Of a DNA stretch of 59,265 nt, positions 45,971 to 54,603 are shown in pieces. The DNA comes from Paracoccaceae bacterium (GTDB lineage: Bacteria > Pseudomonadota > Alphaproteobacteria > Rhodobacterales > Rhodobacteraceae). Where the stretch lies: the NCBI GenBank assembly GCA_029244725.1, contig JAQWQJ010000058.1, positions 1 through 59,265 on the forward strand. Reading direction: 5' to 3'. The notes below the pieces were generated by a model. That model made no database searches, was not told the origin of the DNA, and saw only the letters and a list, made by a program, of their open reading frames with translations. Numbering within the stretch: position 1 is the stretch's first letter; every line of letters starts with the position of its first letter. Position numbers and translations under genes: made by a program.

Positions 45971-47191
45971 CTATTGCCGCACCAGATCACCGATCGCGGC
46001 ATCTGTTTGGGACCACGACAGAATGGCGCTGGTGATCGCCGCGGCCGTGTTGGCGCGCCATTCAGGGTCCAGCAAACGTTCGCGATCCTTGGTGGAAGAC
46101 AGAAAGCCGACTTCAAGCAACACGGATGGGATGTCTGGTGCCTTTAAGACCGAAAACCCAGCCGAACGACGCGGCACCTTGTGTAATGGCGTGCCGGCCT
46201 GATCAAGTGCAAGCACAATGGCATTTGCGACCGCTTGAGAACGTGGTTGGTTTTCAAGCCACGCAAGATCCATCAAGACGTTGGCAATCGTGTCATCCTG
46301 CCCTCGGAGGTCCACCCCCGCTAACAGATCATCACGATCATGGCGTTCAGCCAACGCAGCGCTGGCTTTGTCAGATGCCGTATCAGAGAGCGTATAAACC
46401 GTCGCCCCATGTGCTTGTCCCTGCCCCAGCGCATCAGCATGAAGCGAAATGAATAGATCTGCTTCGGCATGGCGGGCAATTGCCACGCGCATTTCCAGTG
46501 GCACAAAGCTGTCATCATCGCGGGTCAGAACCACTCGCATTCGGTTTGTGCGCACCAGATGGTCTTTCAACTCGCGTGCCATGGCCAGCATCAAGACTTT
46601 CTCGGTCTGATCACCGTGTTCGGCACCCGGATCAATGCCGCCATGTCCAGGGTCAATGACGACCGTCAGTTCTTCTTGCCCTGATTGACGCATGCGCGCC
46701 TTGGCAACCTCAGCAGCGGGCGGCAACCACCACCCCGGGGTTTCAGGCTGCCCTGAGGTTTCGCTAAATTCCGCACTGCTTACCAGCGCAAGGTCGACCT
46801 GTAGTTCAGCAAGACCTGTATCCTCGTCAATCCGCATTTCAGCCGCGTCTAGTTTTAGCGGTGCTTTCAGATCGACAACCATCCGCGACCACCCGGGCTG
46901 GAATTGGCCGAAACGAACGTCGCCTGCACGATCCGTCTGATCGAGTGAAAGCCCCGTCGCGTCGCCCCAATCCACTTCGCGAAAGTCGGCAACCAACCTA
47001 CGAGGTTCATCCAACGTAAACACCCGCCAAGGCACTCCTTGCGACAATCCGAGTGTCAGCATCACGCCGCGCCACTTGTTTTCAATGCTGCTTTTGCTGA
47101 CATCAAATCGCGCCAACCCCGAAAGATCCTGAGCGAGCGACGCAGTTGCGCCGATCAGCATAGCAGCAATTATCAGAACGATCTTTTTCAT
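45971..47191 (-). CDS. amiC: N-acetylmuramoyl-L-alanine amidase (AmiC-type)
   Basis: Periplasmic cell-separation amidase, 406 residues. It has an N-terminal signal peptide (KKIVLIIAAMLIGATASLAQ), an AMIN domain (about 25-130: FDVSKSSIENKWRGVMLTLGL to RMVVDL) that targets septal wall, and the Amidase_3 zinc domain (about 175-395). Zinc and catalytic residues are in VVIDPGHGGIDPGAEH, ISLHADA and LLEVGFLSSTKD. It belongs with PBP1A downstream. Its start overlaps the upstream glycosyltransferase stop (ATGA), so translation is coupled. Symbol given by homology; other Ami paralogues could be present elsewhere. Confidence 0.93.
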   Translation of the reverse strand: MKKIVLIIAAMLIGATASLAQDLSGLARFDVSKSSIENKWRGVMLTLGLSQGVPWRVFTLDEPRRLVADFREVDWGDATGLSLDQTDRAGDVRFGQFQPGWSRMVVDLKAPLKLDAAEMRIDEDTGLAELQVDLALVSSAEFSETSGQPETPGWWLPPAAEVAKARMRQSGQEELTVVIDPGHGGIDPGAEHGDQTEKVLMLAMARELKDHLVRTNRMRVVLTRDDDSFVPLEMRVAIARHAEADLFISLHADALGQGQAHGATVYTLSDTASDKASAALAERHDRDDLLAGVDLRGQDDTIANVLMDLAWLENQPRSQAVANAIVLALDQAGTPLHKVPRRSAGFSVLKAPDIPSVLLEVGFLSSTKDRERLLDPEWRANTAAAITSAILSWSQTDAAIGDLVRQ

Positions 47192-47988
47192 GCGTCCAAA
47201 ACGATCCCAACATCGTTAGCCATTAGTGCCAAGAAACTTCCGGTTTCGACTTGCTCAAGCCATCCGTTCTTGCGCACATTTGTTGACCACAAATGCATTC
47301 CCCGTGTGTCGGGTTTGATCATGACATTCAATATCTCATCGGTAAACTTGGCTTTGGCGATGAACCGATGCTGTGTCGAAGGCAATGGCAGGTAAACGTG
47401 CGGCGGTTTAGCATGCTCCAATTCTCCGCTTTGTTTTAGCGCGTATTTCAGCAGGCTCGGCCCGTAGGTCGTAAACTTTTGCTCGGTGATGTGAATAGGT
47501 TTCCCTTCACGCTTTGCACTGTTCAGAGCAATACGCACGCTGCGTTTAACCCAAGGGGGAACCGGATAACGATCTTCAACAAACTCGAGCATATACGCGA
47601 GTGCGGCGCTGTCCTTGGGCAACCGCATAACTGAATTTGCCAAATTACTGTCGTCGAAATATGAAATAATATGGCGTTCGGCGGGATCAAACTGTTTTAG
47701 GCACAGCTGATCCGTATCAACCCAGATCATGTCTGCTTTTTTCATCAAGTTCAGGCGGAAAATGTCCGCGTGCATAGCCGGTGAACCATTGCGATGAATG
47801 AGGATGTCGTCGTCTTCGTAAATCTCTCTTGCGTCGGCGGTTTTGATCCCATCCGGCACGTTCTCAAGCGGGAAATAGTGAAACAACGTCACCTCATAAC
47901 CGTGCTTAACATAGGACAGCAGACACACCTGATCGAGAAGTGATAGTGCCCCGCCGATCCAAAGGCTTGCGACACTGCGGTTATCCAT
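47188..47988 (-). CDS. Putative glycosyltransferase with DXD-like motif
   Basis: A 266-residue cytosolic protein I recognise only as a family common in roseobacters. It begins SVASLWIGGALSLLDQVCLLSYVKHGYEVTLFHYF and has the acidic D-x-D (IWVDTDQLCL, about 90-100) expected of GT-A enzymes that use metal-bound nucleotide sugars, similar to capsular-type GT32-like proteins. No membrane segment. It overlaps the downstream amiC by 4 nt and the upstream aminotransferase by 8 nt, so three genes form one transcript. The acceptor is unknown; an envelope glycan role is inferred from the neighbour. Confidence 0.7.
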   Translation of the reverse strand: MDNRSVASLWIGGALSLLDQVCLLSYVKHGYEVTLFHYFPLENVPDGIKTADAREIYEDDDILIHRNGSPAMHADIFRLNLMKKADMIWVDTDQLCLKQFDPAERHIISYFDDSNLANSVMRLPKDSAALAYMLEFVEDRYPVPPWVKRSVRIALNSAKREGKPIHITEQKFTTYGPSLLKYALKQSGELEHAKPPHVYLPLPSTQHRFIAKAKFTDEILNVMIKPDTRGMHLWSTNVRKNGWLEQVETGSFLALMANDVGIVLDA

Positions 47989-49132
47989 TTTGAAACTCCT
48001 CCATGAATACCTCTAAGCGCTTTAACCCTTCGCGGATGTCCTCGGTGCTTTGGGCGTAGCTGAAACGTAATGTTCCCCCACCGCGCTCTTTGTCGAAGTC
48101 CAAGCCAGGCGTCACCGCGATCCCCGCTTCATCAAGGATGCGCTTGCAGAACGCCAGCGAGTCATTGGTGATGTGGCTGATGTCCGCATAAACGTAAAAT
48201 GCCCCATCCGGAGGGGCGATACGATCAAACCCGGCTTTGGGCAAACCCTCAAGCATTAGGCGACGGTTCTCAGTATACACTTCCAAATTGGCCTGCAGAT
48301 CGTCGCTGCAATCGAGGGCAGCCAAAGCCGCGACCTGACTGGCGTGGGGTGGGCAAATAAACATGTTTTGCGCTAGCCGCTCAATACGGCGCACATGATC
48401 TTGCGGGACGACCATCCAGCCGATCCGCCAACCTGTCATCGAGAAATACTTTGAGAACGAATTAATCACATAGACGTCGTCAGAAATCTCTAATGCAGTG
48501 ACTGCCTTGGCTTCGTATTCGATGCCGTGGTAAATCTCGTCCGAGATGAACGAGGTACCGGCCGCTTGGCAGGCATCGATCAACGCTTTCAACTCATCGA
48601 AACCCAACATGGTGCCTGATGGGTTAGCTGGTGATGCTACCATTAGCCCGTCCAGCGCCAGCGTTTGCAAATCGCTTGGGGTTGGTTGAAATCTCGCTTC
48701 TTCGCTGGTCTGAATGCCAACAGTTTCCATCCCCAAAGCGTGCAAAATCTGGCGATAGCTCGGATAACCCGGCTCACCAATACCAACGCGAGCGCCACTG
48801 TCAAAGAGGGCGGAAAACGCCAGTATGAACGCGCCAGAGGATCCCGAGGTTACCACAATCCGCTCAGGCGAGATCTCGACCCCGTACCAATCTTGATAGA
48901 GTTGCGCGATACGAGTGCGTAATTCAGGGATACCCAAGGCCACCGTATACCCCAGCGCGTTGGTCTCCATTGCGTCAACCAAAGCAGTTCGCGCAGCGAC
49001 AGGCGCAGCGGTGCTGGGTTGGCCAACTTCCATGTGAATAATGTGACGGCCCTCAGCCTCGGCGGCGCGCGCCGCTTCCATGACGTCCATCACGATGAAG
49101 GCATCCACGTCACTTCTGCTTGAGTTCCTCAT
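47981..49132 (-). CDS. Class I/II PLP-dependent aminotransferase
   Basis: A 383-residue aminotransferase of the AspC/ArAT-like superfamily, cytosolic. Landmarks are the VTSGSSGAFILAFSAL phosphate-binding motif (about 95-110), SPANPSGTMLGF (about 170-182), YHGIEY with the PLP-binding Asp/Tyr region ISDEIYHGIEY, and the internal-aldimine lysine in SFSKYFSMTGWRIGW (about 230). It is the first gene of a tightly overlapped set with the putative glycosyltransferase and amiC. Substrate cannot be told from these motifs. It is divergent from the DsbA-like gene. Confidence 0.9.
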   Translation of the reverse strand: MRNSSRSDVDAFIVMDVMEAARAAEAEGRHIIHMEVGQPSTAAPVAARTALVDAMETNALGYTVALGIPELRTRIAQLYQDWYGVEISPERIVVTSGSSGAFILAFSALFDSGARVGIGEPGYPSYRQILHALGMETVGIQTSEEARFQPTPSDLQTLALDGLMVASPANPSGTMLGFDELKALIDACQAAGTSFISDEIYHGIEYEAKAVTALEISDDVYVINSFSKYFSMTGWRIGWMVVPQDHVRRIERLAQNMFICPPHASQVAALAALDCSDDLQANLEVYTENRRLMLEGLPKAGFDRIAPPDGAFYVYADISHITNDSLAFCKRILDEAGIAVTPGLDFDKERGGGTLRFSYAQSTEDIREGLKRLEVFMEEFQNG

Positions 49133-49275
49133 ACTGCCCTCTTATTCATTCTCTAATTGCTTTTTCCACTCTGTGTTCTGCGGGTCAATGCCCGTCTTTG
49201 CCAGCCACGAAATCAAGCGGAAAACCTTTTGAATCACGGCCTTGCCAATTCGCGACGCCAAAAACCGGAGCTACC

Positions 49276-50022
49276 ATGAAGCGCCTATTGAAATTCTTCA
49301 CTGTGCTGGCATTGCTCGCCTCGCCTGTTCACGCATTTGACATTGATAATATGACCGACGAAGAATCTTCTGCTTTCGGCGATGCGGTCCGCAATTATCT
49401 TCTTGAGAACCCTGAATTGATTATCGAAGTCATTCAGGTCCTTGAGCAACAGCGCCAAGTTGACGAAGTGCAATCGGATCGTGATTTGGTTAACGCATTC
49501 GCGGACGATCTATTTGACGATGGGTTTTCACACATTGCGGGCAATCCGGACGGATCAGTCGATATTGTCGAGTTCGTAGATTACCGCTGCGGCTACTGCC
49601 GCAAAGCGCATCCTGAAGTTAAGGAAATCATTGCAGAAAATGACGAAGTTAGGATGGTCTACAAAGAGTACCCGATCTTAGGTGAAGAATCTGTAATCGC
49701 TTCCCGTTTCGCAATTGCCACACGCATGTTGTTTGGGGGTGAAAGCTACGAGGCTATGCAAGATGCGTTAATGGCATTTGGTGGTAGCCTTAACGAGGTC
49801 AATTTGCGCCGTTTGGCCAATGCTCTGGATCTTGATGACGATGCAATCCTTGCAGAAATGACCTCGGTCGCAGTTTCAGAAGAGATTAACGCCAATCGCG
49901 CATTGGGGAATCAAATGTCGATTACAGGAACACCAACCTTCATTTTGGAGACCGAAATGTTGCGTGGCTATGTGCCAAAGGCGCAATTCGTTCAATTGAT
50001 TTCTGAATTGAGTGGCGAGTAA
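49276..50022 (+). CDS. DsbA-family thiol-disulfide oxidoreductase, periplasmic
   Basis: A 248-residue protein with an N-terminal signal peptide (MKRLLKFFTVLALLASPVHA), a helical stretch rich in acidic residues (about 21-75) and a DsbA/Com1-like thioredoxin domain from about 85. The active-site pair is C105-G-Y-C108 in VDYRCGYCRKAHP, with the cis-Pro in TGTPTFIL (about 225). The residues GY between the cysteines resemble the ScsC/BcrC-like group rather than DsbA (PH). Start is ATG 49276 with CGGAG upstream; an earlier in-frame start at 49120 adds non-signal sequence. Precedes the ACT gene by 6 nt. Confidence 0.92.
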   Translation: MKRLLKFFTVLALLASPVHAFDIDNMTDEESSAFGDAVRNYLLENPELIIEVIQVLEQQRQVDEVQSDRDLVNAFADDLFDDGFSHIAGNPDGSVDIVEFVDYRCGYCRKAHPEVKEIIAENDEVRMVYKEYPILGEESVIASRFAIATRMLFGGESYEAMQDALMAFGGSLNEVNLRRLANALDLDDDAILAEMTSVAVSEEINANRALGNQMSITGTPTFILETEMLRGYVPKAQFVQLISELSGE

Positions 50023-50028
50023 CGGATT

Positions 50029-50436
50029 GTGTCTGGCGAAACTGATTTAGGCGTATTGCTTGGTTCTATGACGGCGAGTTTGGTCGAAGGCGTATTCGTC
50101 TTTGCCACACTGAAAGACCGCCAAGTGCCAGATGGCTTGACCGCCCGAATGATCTTTCAAGAAGATGAGGGCACCACGCTTATCCTGATGCAGACCGAAG
50201 CTGACAGGTTTGACCTTGGCTACGATTTCCCGTGTCGGATGATCACATTGAACATTCACTCTGCGCTAGAGGCCGTGGGCTTTATCGCCCGTATCGCGAC
50301 TGAGCTTGCGAAAGAGGGCATGGGCGTGAACCCCGTTGCCGGTTTTTATCACGACCATCTGTTTGTGCCCTTAGGCCGTGAACAGGATGCGCTGAATGTC
50401 ATCTCAGACCTCGCTGTAACGTGCGCACAGGATTGA
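50029..50436 (+). CDS. ACT-domain protein (DUF2241-like)
   Basis: A 135-residue protein made of paired ACT-like folds with no enzyme attached. It begins at GTG 50029, 6 nt after the DsbA-like gene stop. Family features are the N-terminal LGVLLGSMTASLVEGVFVFATL, the central FPCRMITLNIHSALEAVGF and the end AGFYHDHLFVPLGREQDAL. ACT domains bind amino acids. These stand-alone types are thought to be small-molecule sensors or chaperones, without a proven role. Probably co-transcribed with the DsbA-like gene. Confidence 0.82.
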   Translation: MSGETDLGVLLGSMTASLVEGVFVFATLKDRQVPDGLTARMIFQEDEGTTLILMQTEADRFDLGYDFPCRMITLNIHSALEAVGFIARIATELAKEGMGVNPVAGFYHDHLFVPLGREQDALNVISDLAVTCAQD

Positions 50437-50502
50437 GTACTGAAATTCTGAGATATTAGTGAATTTCAGGTTAAGCTGTCTCCAAACCAGCGGGAGACAA
50501 AT

Positions 50503-51015
50503 ATGACCGATGCCTTTGAACTCTGCGAAGGTGGCTGCACCTGTGGCCACGTTCGCTTCCGCGTAACCTCTGACCCTTTGATTGTTCATGCCTGCCACTG
50601 CCGATGGTGCCAACGTCAATCTGGAACAGCTTTCGCCACCAATGCGTTGATCGAAACTGAACGCGTCGAACTTATCCAAGGCGATGTTGAGGAACTGATG
50701 ATTGACTCGCCCAGCGGGAAAGGTCAGCTCATGGCGCGCTGTCCGAAATGTCGCGTAACACTGTGGACGCATTACTATTTTGGCGGCCTTCGTGACTATA
50801 TCCGCTTTTTCAAAGTGGGCACTCTGGATGATCCAGATCGTTACCCACCGAACGTTCATATCTTCACGTCGACTATGCAGCCTTGGGTGATTATCCCTAA
50901 ACATCACAAGAGAGTAGATAACTACTATGACAACAAAGATACGTGGTCCAAGGACAGTTTGACGCGCTTAGATGCCATCGTAGAAGCCGCCAAAGCCAAT
51001 AAGGACAACGATTAA
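50503..51015 (+). CDS. GFA family protein (zinc, glutathione-dependent formaldehyde-activating type)
   Basis: A 170-residue Mss4-like fold protein. Zinc ligands are C12 and C14 (GGCTCGHVRF) with C31, C33 and C36 (ACHCRWCQRQSG) and a later pair in RCPKCRVTLW (about 96-99). This is the complete set for the two zinc sites of Gfa-like proteins. Formaldehyde chemistry is established for only a few members; most are uncharacterised. CGGGAG precedes the ATG. It stands alone between the ACT and helicase genes, and no other formaldehyde gene is near, so only the family is assigned. Confidence 0.88.
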   Translation: MTDAFELCEGGCTCGHVRFRVTSDPLIVHACHCRWCQRQSGTAFATNALIETERVELIQGDVEELMIDSPSGKGQLMARCPKCRVTLWTHYYFGGLRDYIRFFKVGTLDDPDRYPPNVHIFTSTMQPWVIIPKHHKRVDNYYDNKDTWSKDSLTRLDAIVEAAKANKDND

Positions 51016-51122
51016 GCCCTATACAATCGGGAAAAACCAGCTTACACGGCCCCCTTTCCTGCATTTTACACCGCAGTCACAGGGCGCTTGTGAGCGTCCC
51101 CTATCCGGATTGACCCCGAGCC

Positions 51123-53360
51123 ATGATTAAAACAATCGCAGACGCGCTATCCGAGCGCGGATATGAAACCCTGACCGACGTTCAAAACGCGGTGTCAGAG
51201 CCAGAGCTGAACAACTCAGACCTTCTGGTCTCGGCGCAAACTGGATCGGGTAAGACGGTTGGTTTTGGCTTGGCAATCGCCCCAACGCTTTTAGAAGACG
51301 AAGAGCGTTTTGGTCGTGCCGCAGAGCCCCTCGCATTGGTGATTGCACCGACCCGCGAATTGGCGATGCAGGTTAAAAGCGAACTTGGTTGGCTGTTTGC
51401 CAAAGCTGGTGCACGCATGGCGTCTTGTGTCGGTGGCATGGACGCTCGCGACGAACGCCGCGCGCTTGAGCGTGGGGCACATATTGTTGTTGGCACGCCG
51501 GGTCGTTTGCGTGACCACATAACAAAGGGTGCGCTTGTTCTGGATTCCATCCGTGCCGTCGTTCTGGACGAAGCCGACGAAATGCTCGACATGGGTTTTC
51601 GCGAAGACCTTGAGTTCATGCTGGGCGAAGCACCGGATGAGCGCCGCACGCTAATGTTCTCGGCCACTGTGCCCGCACAAATCGCCAAAATGGCCAAGCA
51701 GTTTCAAAACGACGCTGTGCGCGTTTCGACTGTTTCAGCTGGCAACCAACACGCTGACATTTCCTATCAAGCGATGACTGTTCACCACAACGAAGTTGAG
51801 AACGCGATCATCAACTTGCTGCGGTTCCATGACGCAAACACCTCGATCGTTTTCGCCAACACACGTGCCTCGGTCGCGCGCCTTATGTCACGCTTTTCAA
51901 ACCGTGGTTTCCGAGTCGTTAGCCTGTCGGGTGAGCTAAGCCAGTCTGAGCGTACCCACGCCCTGCAAGCGATGCGCGATGGTCGTGCGAATGTATGTGT
52001 CGCAACCGATGTCGCGGCGCGCGGTATCGACCTGCCGAACCTTGATCTGGTGATCCACGCTGAACTGCCTCAGGGCAGCGAGGCACTTTTGCACCGTTCT
52101 GGTCGGACTGGTCGCGCGGGTCGCAAAGGTATTTCAGCGCTTATTGCCACGCCGAAAACTGTTAAGAAAGCTCAGCGTTTATTGAGCTGGGCCAAGCTGA
52201 AAGCGGATTGGGTTTCACCTCCCTCTGCCGAAGCTATTCGCCAAAAAGACCAAGAACGTCTTTTGGAAGATCCTGTGTGGCAGGCAGAATTGACCGCCGA
52301 GCAAACTACCTTTGCTGAAACGCTGCTTGCCCAGCACAGCGCCGAAAAAATCGCCGCAGCTTATCTGACGCTATATCAATCGCGCCAGTCAGCGCCTGAG
52401 GATCTGTCAGAGCCAGACGCCAAGCCAGAGCGCAAAAACCACGACGACTTTGGATCAAGCACTTGGTTCTCGGTTTCTGTTGGCCGCGATAAGCAGGCTG
52501 AACCGCGTTGGTTGCTGCCCATGATTTTGCGTGCTGGTAACCTCGATAAAAACGCGATTGGCGCGATCCGCGTTCAACAGTCGGAATCGTTCATTGAGAT
52601 CGCCGACAAGTCTGTTGATCGGATGATGACCTTCCTTGATCAAGGTGGTGAGCTTGAAGAAGGCATCGCCATGGTCAAGCTAGACTCTGCGCCGAATATT
52701 TCGTCGGGTCCGCGATCATCATCGCCACGCCCACCGCGCCGCGACGATGATAAACCACGTGGCAAGCGCGTTTGGGATGACAACAAACCAAGCCGTCCTC
52801 GTCGTGAAGACGACGGACACAAAGCCAAGAAATGGCAGGACAGCGGCAAAGTTAAACCGCGCCCTGAGGATTCATCTGACGGCGAGCGCCCGAAGAAACC
52901 ACGCCACAGCAAGAGCGAAGGTGGATACGGCGACAAACCTTTCCGTAAACCCGACGGAGATAAGCCGTTCCGTAAGCGGGATGGTGAAAAGCCGTTCCGT
53001 AAGAACGATGGCGACAAGCCATTCCGCAAAAGCGATGGCGATAAGCCGTTCCGTAAGAGCGATGGCGATAAGCCGTTCCGTAAGAGCGATGGCGATAAGC
53101 CTTTCCGCAAAAGCGATGGCGATAAGCCTTTCCGCAAAAGCGGTGGCGACAAGCCTTATCGCAAGAAAGAGGGTGGCCCGTCGGATCGCCCAAAGCGCGA
53201 TGGTGATAAACCACGCGGCGATAAGCCTTTCCGCAAGTCAGATGGACCGGCAGCCGGCAAGCCTAAGGGCAAACCAGGCGCAGCTTCTGCCAGCAAGTCT
53301 TTCCGTAAACCCGGTAAGAAAAGCTTTGGTGGAAATGACGTTCCACGCCGTCGGAAATAA
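51123..53360 (+). CDS. DEAD-box RNA helicase with DbpA-like domain and repetitive basic tail
   Basis: A 745-residue ATP-dependent RNA helicase acting in ribosome assembly or RNA decay. The core (about 1-370) carries VSAQTGSGKT, PTRELAMQ, GTPGRL, LDEADEM, FSATVP and the HRSGRTGRAGRKG motif VI. A DbpA-type RNA-binding domain follows at about 440-520 (SVGRDKQAEPRWLLPMILRA to IEIADKSVDRMM). The tail from about 525 is Arg/Lys/Asp/Pro-rich and includes nine 9-residue repeats G-D-K-P-F-R-K-x-[DG] (about 603-683). Basic tails of cold-acting helicases anchor RNA. It converges with ispG. RBS is weak (CCCGAG). Confidence 0.93.
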   Translation: MIKTIADALSERGYETLTDVQNAVSEPELNNSDLLVSAQTGSGKTVGFGLAIAPTLLEDEERFGRAAEPLALVIAPTRELAMQVKSELGWLFAKAGARMASCVGGMDARDERRALERGAHIVVGTPGRLRDHITKGALVLDSIRAVVLDEADEMLDMGFREDLEFMLGEAPDERRTLMFSATVPAQIAKMAKQFQNDAVRVSTVSAGNQHADISYQAMTVHHNEVENAIINLLRFHDANTSIVFANTRASVARLMSRFSNRGFRVVSLSGELSQSERTHALQAMRDGRANVCVATDVAARGIDLPNLDLVIHAELPQGSEALLHRSGRTGRAGRKGISALIATPKTVKKAQRLLSWAKLKADWVSPPSAEAIRQKDQERLLEDPVWQAELTAEQTTFAETLLAQHSAEKIAAAYLTLYQSRQSAPEDLSEPDAKPERKNHDDFGSSTWFSVSVGRDKQAEPRWLLPMILRAGNLDKNAIGAIRVQQSESFIEIADKSVDRMMTFLDQGGELEEGIAMVKLDSAPNISSGPRSSSPRPPRRDDDKPRGKRVWDDNKPSRPRREDDGHKAKKWQDSGKVKPRPEDSSDGERPKKPRHSKSEGGYGDKPFRKPDGDKPFRKRDGEKPFRKNDGDKPFRKSDGDKPFRKSDGDKPFRKSDGDKPFRKSDGDKPFRKSGGDKPYRKKEGGPSDRPKRDGDKPRGDKPFRKSDGPAAGKPKGKPGAASASKSFRKPGKKSFGGNDVPRRRK
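52929..53171 (+). repeat. Tandem 27-bp coding repeats in the helicase tail
   Basis: Nine consecutive 27-base units each encode GDKPFRK followed by two variable residues (PD, RD, ND, SD, SG, KE). Four central copies encode GDKPFRKSD and are nearly identical at the DNA level; outer copies diverge. A partial unit recurs near 53217-53245. The unequal similarity suggests recent expansion in the centre of the array by slippage or unequal exchange. Confidence 0.9.
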
Positions 53361-53368
53361 TATCGCGG

Positions 53369-53389
53369 GGTGCGCATCAATTGCGCACC
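53369..53389. terminator. Hairpin between helicase gene and ispG
   Basis: GGTGCGCA and TGCGCACC pair across TCAAT, between two converging genes (9 nt after the helicase stop, 23 nt before the ispG stop). No long T run follows, so termination strength is uncertain. Confidence 0.5.
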
Positions 53390-53411
53390 TTGCCCCCGCT
53401 CGCCGAGTGAA

Positions 53412-54527
53412 TTACTCGGCGGCAGCGTTATCCAATTCAGCCGCTTTAGTCTCGACCTGCTCAACGATGTGTTCAACCATTTGGTCGTTCGACATCTTAT
53501 GGCTTTGCTTGCCACCCAGATAGACCATGCCAGCCCCTGCCCCGCCACCGGTCCAACCGACATCGGTCATCAAAGCCTCGCCCGGTCCATTTACGACGCA
53601 GCCGATAATCGACAGGCTCATCGGTGTTTTGATATGCTCTAAACGCTTTTCCAAAGCCTCGACCGTTTTAATAACGTCAAATCCTTGTCGCGCGCAGCTT
53701 GGGCATGAGATGATGTTGACGCCCCGGTGACGCAAGCCAAGCGATTTTAGGATTTCATAGCCAACTTTGACTTCCTCAACCGGATCAGCCGAAAGCGAAA
53801 CGCGGATGGTGTCGCCGATGCCCATCCAAAGCAAGTTACCCAGTCCAATTGATGACTTGATAGTGCCTGAGGTCAGACCGCCCGCCTCGGTTATTCCAAG
53901 ATGAATTGGGGCATCTGTAGCATCGGCCAATGACTGATAAGCTGCAGCAGACAGAAAGACATCTGAGGCCTTCACACTGATCTTATATTCTTGAAAATCA
54001 TTATCCTCGAGAATGCGGATGTGCGCTAATCCGCTTTCAACCATCGCTTCGGGGCAAGGCTCTCTGTATTTCTCAAGCAGGTGCTTTTCCAACGACCCAG
54101 CGTTTACACCGATGCGGATTGAGCAGTCGTTGTCTTTGGCTGACTTGATCACCTCTTTCACGCGGGCCTCATTGCCGATGTTGCCGGGGTTGATACGCAA
54201 ACAAGCTGCCCCGGCTTCGGCGCTTTCGATGCCGCGTTTGTAGTGAAAATGGATGTCAGCAACGATCGGAACCGGACTTTCGCGCACGATCTCTTTTAGA
54301 GCCTTCGAACTGGCCTCATCTGGCACCGAGACACGCACGATGTCTGCGCCTGCCTCTGCAGCCGCTTGAACTTGTGCCACGGTCGCGGCCACATCGGTGG
54401 TAAGCGTGTTGGTCATCGTTTGCACGCTGATCGGGCTGTCGCCGCCCACAGGAACGTTGCCCACATGGATCACACGGGATTTACGGCGTTCAATATTGCG
54501 CCACGGACGAATGGAATTCAGGGACAT
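53412..54527 (-). CDS. ispG: (E)-4-hydroxy-3-methylbut-2-enyl-diphosphate synthase
   Basis: Iron-sulfur enzyme of the MEP isoprenoid pathway, making HMBPP from MEcPP. The 371-residue protein has the TIM-barrel start [16 protein letters not shown] (about 29-44), [21 protein letters not shown] and LRINPGNIG. The C-terminal [4Fe-4S] cysteines lie in [12 protein letters not shown] and [13 protein letters not shown] precedes the ATG. It is downstream of the RodZ-like gene (77 nt) on the same strand, an order that recurs in alphaproteobacteria. Confidence 0.96.
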   Translation of the reverse strand: MSLNSIRPWRNIERRKSRVIHVGNVPVGGDSPISVQTMTNTLTTDVAATVAQVQAAAEAGADIVRVSVPDEASSKALKEIVRESPVPIVADIHFHYKRGIESAEAGAACLRINPGNIGNEARVKEVIKSAKDNDCSIRIGVNAGSLEKHLLEKYREPCPEAMVESGLAHIRILEDNDFQEYKISVKASDVFLSAAAYQSLADATDAPIHLGITEAGGLTSGTIKSSIGLGNLLWMGIGDTIRVSLSADPVEEVKVGYEILKSLGLRHRGVNIISCPSCARQGFDVIKTVEALEKRLEHIKTPMSLSIIGCVVNGPGEALMTDVGWTGGGAGAGMVYLGGKQSHKMSNDQMVEHIVEQVETKAAELDNAAAE

Positions 54528-54603
54528 GGGACCTCAAAGGGCAAACGAAATTTCTGCGCTCTACATAGTGGCTGCGACGTAGCGCGGCAATTCCCTGTCA
54601 GAA

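Noticed and set aside
50404-50907. A 167-codon minus-strand frame over the GFA gene
   Set aside because: The opposite strand encodes a protein with the full set of zinc cysteines, so this is a shadow.
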